From contig CAYNDV010000164.1 in NCBI GenBank assembly GCA_964396055.1, positions 1 through 9,695 on the forward strand: a stretch of 9,695 nt of DNA, read 5' to 3'. The notes under the pieces are model-generated. The model did no database searches. It had not been told where the DNA came from and saw nothing but the letters and a program-made list of their open reading frames with translations. Source of the DNA: CAYJPV01 sp964396055. GTDB lineage: Bacteria; Acidobacteriota; Vicinamibacteria; Vicinamibacterales; JAKQTR01. Of this stretch, positions 8,167 through 9,695 are shown piece by piece (within the stretch, counting starts at the first letter, position 1; each line of letters begins with the position of its first letter). The translations under genes and the position numbers were made by a program.

Positions 8167-8627
8167 AGGGCGATCCGAAGATCCTGCAGATGCTGAACGA
8201 CAACCTGGCCGAGGAGTTGACAGCCATCAGCATGTACATGGTGCACTCGGAGATGTGCGCCGCCTGGGGGTTCGAGAAGCTCCACGAGGCCTTCGAGAAG
8301 CAGGCCATCGACGAGATGAAGCACGCCGAGATGCTGATCGGGCGCATCCTCTTCCTGGAGGGCCAGCCGACCGTCTCGAAACTGAACCATATGAAGATCG
8401 GCTCCACCATCGAGGAGATGGTCCTGGCCGACGAAGACGCCGAAACCGGGGCCATCAAGGCGTACAACGACACGATCGCCGCCGCGGTCCAGGCCGGCGA
8501 CAACGGCACCCGCGAGATGGTGGCGAAGATTCTCCTCGACGAAGAACGGCACGTCGACTGGGCGGAGATGCAGCGCGAGCTGATCAAGCAGATGGGTCTG
8601 CAGAACTACCTGGCCACCCGCGGCTAG
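8163..8627 (+). CDS. bfr: Bacterioferritin
   Basis: 154-aa haem-binding ferritin that oxidises Fe(II) and stores it as a ferric mineral inside a 24-subunit cytoplasmic shell. The protein begins MKGDPKILQMLNDNL and is entirely helical in character. Counting from this Met, the ferroxidase centre residues Glu18, Glu51, His54, Glu94, Glu127 and His130 all fall at the positions known for E. coli Bfr. The haem-ligand Met52 is also present, so this is a complete, canonical Bfr rather than a Dps or a non-haem ferritin. Length is close to the usual 155-160 residues. The ATG overlaps the methyltransferase TGA (ATGA), which would allow co-transcription, but a promoter-like element upstream suggests independent expression. 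No bacterioferritin-associated ferredoxin gene follows; a terminator-like hairpin and a convergent gene come next. Confidence 0.96.
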   Translation: MKGDPKILQMLNDNLAEELTAISMYMVHSEMCAAWGFEKLHEAFEKQAIDEMKHAEMLIGRILFLEGQPTVSKLNHMKIGSTIEEMVLADEDAETGAIKAYNDTIAAAVQAGDNGTREMVAKILLDEERHVDWAEMQRELIKQMGLQNYLATRG

Positions 8628-8638
8628 GCCGCCGGCAC

Positions 8639-8676
8639 GGCGCCCGCCCCGGGCCCGCGCGGCCGGGGCGGGTGTC
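8639..8676. terminator. GC-rich hairpin between convergent genes
   Basis: CCCGCCCCGG (8643-8652) pairs perfectly with CCGGGGCGGG (8663-8672) around a 10-base loop. The stem extends to about 14 pairs (8639-8652 with 8663-8676) if two G-T pairs are allowed. It starts 12 bases after the bacterioferritin stop and ends 10 bases before the reductase stop on the other strand, so it is well placed to end both transcripts. Neither side has a T-tract, so it would be a non-canonical terminator or a 3'-end stabiliser. Confidence 0.65.
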
Positions 8677-8686
8677 CCGTCCGTTC

Positions 8687-9616
8687 CTACCGGCCCCCGC
8701 CTCCGGCGTGGGGCTTCAGCACCGCGTACAGGCCCGCAAGGATGGGTGTGGCCACGCCGGCGGCTTCGCCGCGGCGCACGACGGACCCCGCCAGCGACTC
8801 GATCTCGATCCGCTTGCCCATCTGCAGGTCGATCAGCAGCGACGACCGCGTTCCGGGCGGGAGGGCGTCGACATAGGCGATGACCCGGTCCATCACCCCG
8901 TCGGGCACCGCCACGCCTTCCGCGCCCGCGACGCGCGCCACCTCGCTCACCGCCTCGAGGAACCGCGCGCGAATCACCGGGTCGCCCCAGAGCGGGCCGA
9001 TGGGCAGCCGGGCGGCACCCGTGAACGCCGCAAACGGCGCCAGGTAGATGAACTTCTCCCACAGGGGCACGCGCGCATCGGCCACGGGTTCGGCCTGGAT
9101 GTCGGCGGCGGTCATGGCGTCGGCGATGGCGCGCACGCGGTCGGACACCGCAGCGCGCGCGCCGAAGACCTCGCCGAAGACGATCCGACGGTGCGTCCCG
9201 GTCTGCTCGATGAGCCCGGGCGCCGACAACGCCGTGGCCACATAGGTGGGACCGCCGAGCACGTGTTCGGGCCCGACCGCCGCCGCCAGGGCGTCGACGC
9301 TGTCGACCCCGTTCTGCAGCGACACCACCACGGTGGACGGCCCGACCAGCGGCGCCAGCAGCGGGATCGCCGTGGCATTGTCGTAGGTCTTCACCGCGAA
9401 GAGCACGACATCGACTGGCCCGATCGCGGCCGTGTCCTGGTCGGCAGGCACCCGCACGATGAAGTCGCCGAGGGGACTCCAGACCATCAGGCCGCGCTCA
9501 CGGATGGCCCGCAGGTGCGCGCCCCGCGCGACGAAACTGACCCGATGCCCGGCACGCGCCAGCTTGGCGCCGTAGAACCCGCCCACCGCTCCAGATCCGA
9601 GGACCGCGAAGTGCAT
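8687..9616 (-). CDS. 2-dehydropantoate 2-reductase (PanE/ApbA family)
   Basis: 309-aa NADPH-dependent reductase of the ketopantoate reductase family, which in the classic case makes pantoate for coenzyme A synthesis. It has an N-terminal Rossmann fold with GSGAVGG (7-13), Arg31 placed to bind the NADP phosphate, FAVKTYD with Lys76, and SLQNG (99-103). The C-terminal helical domain has VPLWEKF with the putative catalytic Lys188, and the S-S-x-x-x-D plus EIES region that carries the family's Ser and Glu. Length fits the family (about 290-320). The two Asn that follow the catalytic Lys in E. coli PanE (180 and 184) align with Leu192 and Ala196, so it may be a paralogue acting on another 2-oxo acid; the panE symbol is therefore withheld. 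The start is the ATG at 9614-9616. No clear Shine-Dalgarno is visible, and a heptamer repeat array lies just upstream. Confidence 0.9.
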   Translation of the reverse strand: MHFAVLGSGAVGGFYGAKLARAGHRVSFVARGAHLRAIRERGLMVWSPLGDFIVRVPADQDTAAIGPVDVVLFAVKTYDNATAIPLLAPLVGPSTVVVSLQNGVDSVDALAAAVGPEHVLGGPTYVATALSAPGLIEQTGTHRRIVFGEVFGARAAVSDRVRAIADAMTAADIQAEPVADARVPLWEKFIYLAPFAAFTGAARLPIGPLWGDPVIRARFLEAVSEVARVAGAEGVAVPDGVMDRVIAYVDALPPGTRSSLLIDLQMGKRIEIESLAGSVVRRGEAAGVATPILAGLYAVLKPHAGGGGR

Positions 9617-9633
9617 GGGGGCATGGTACTCGG

Positions 9634-9695
9634 GGCTGGAGGCTAGAGGCTAGAGGCTAGAGGCTGGAGGCTAGAGGCTAGAGGCTAGAGGCTAG
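9634..9695. repeat. Tandem heptanucleotide repeat (GGCTRGA)n, continuing past the window
   Basis: Eight complete 7-base units and six bases of a ninth run to the window edge. Units 1 and 5 read GGCTGGA and the others GGCTAGA, so the first eight units also form two copies of a 28-base four-unit period. Every GGCTAGA unit holds CTAG. The array begins 17 bases upstream of the reductase ATG, in its expected promoter/leader region. Its full length is unknown. Confidence 0.95.

Noticed and set aside
7772..9646. 624-codon plus-strand frame spanning bacterioferritin and the reductase
   Set aside because: Arg/Gly/Pro/His-rich with no domain. It overlaps a canonical Bfr and a clear PanE-family gene in other frames.
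9634..9695. CRISPR array or attachment site
   Set aside because: The units are 7 bases with no spacers, so it is a simple tandem repeat. No integrase or tRNA gene is nearby.

Overview
This is a high-GC bacterial chromosome segment with strongly G/C-biased third codon positions. It holds five protein-coding genes and no RNA genes, CRISPR array or recognisable transposase. Gene content (a secreted S9 peptidase with a beta-propeller, a bacterioferritin, a PanE-like reductase), the base composition and an intergenic GGCTAGA heptamer array would suit a soil- or sediment-type bacterium such as an acidobacterium of the Vicinamibacteria type. That placement is a pattern-based guess that the window alone cannot prove.

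Layout. The left end (1-2036, minus strand) is an exported S9-family serine peptidase that lacks only its last few codons and stop. A short divergent intergenic region (2037-2218) with a 7-bp inverted repeat separates it from a plus-strand pair. The first member is an 825-aa SNF2/RapA-type helicase with all its motifs intact (2219-4696). The second is a 1157-aa Eco57I/DrmMI-like N6-adenine DNA methyltransferase (4693-8166). The two are joined by a GTGA start/stop overlap with a consensus AGGAGG ribosome binding site. The methyltransferase stop in turn overlaps the ATG of a canonical bacterioferritin (8163-8627). A strong GC hairpin lies between bacterioferritin and the convergent PanE-like ketopantoate reductase (8687-9616, minus). 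The right edge is a tandem 7-bp repeat just upstream of the reductase start.

The helicase and methyltransferase are the accessory part of the window. Their order and architecture recall the drmD-drmMI pair of class 1 DISARM antiphage systems, but none of the DISARM core genes (drmA, drmB, drmC) and no recognisable nuclease is present. Housekeeping-type genes flank the pair directly on both sides. It looks like a compact two-gene helicase-methylase defence or epigenetic module inserted between a peptidase gene and a bacterioferritin gene. The methylase C-terminal tail (about 8041-8163) loses the coding-type third-position bias and contains a promoter-like extended -10. This suggests that it reads into the original bacterioferritin 5' region rather than encoding a conserved domain.
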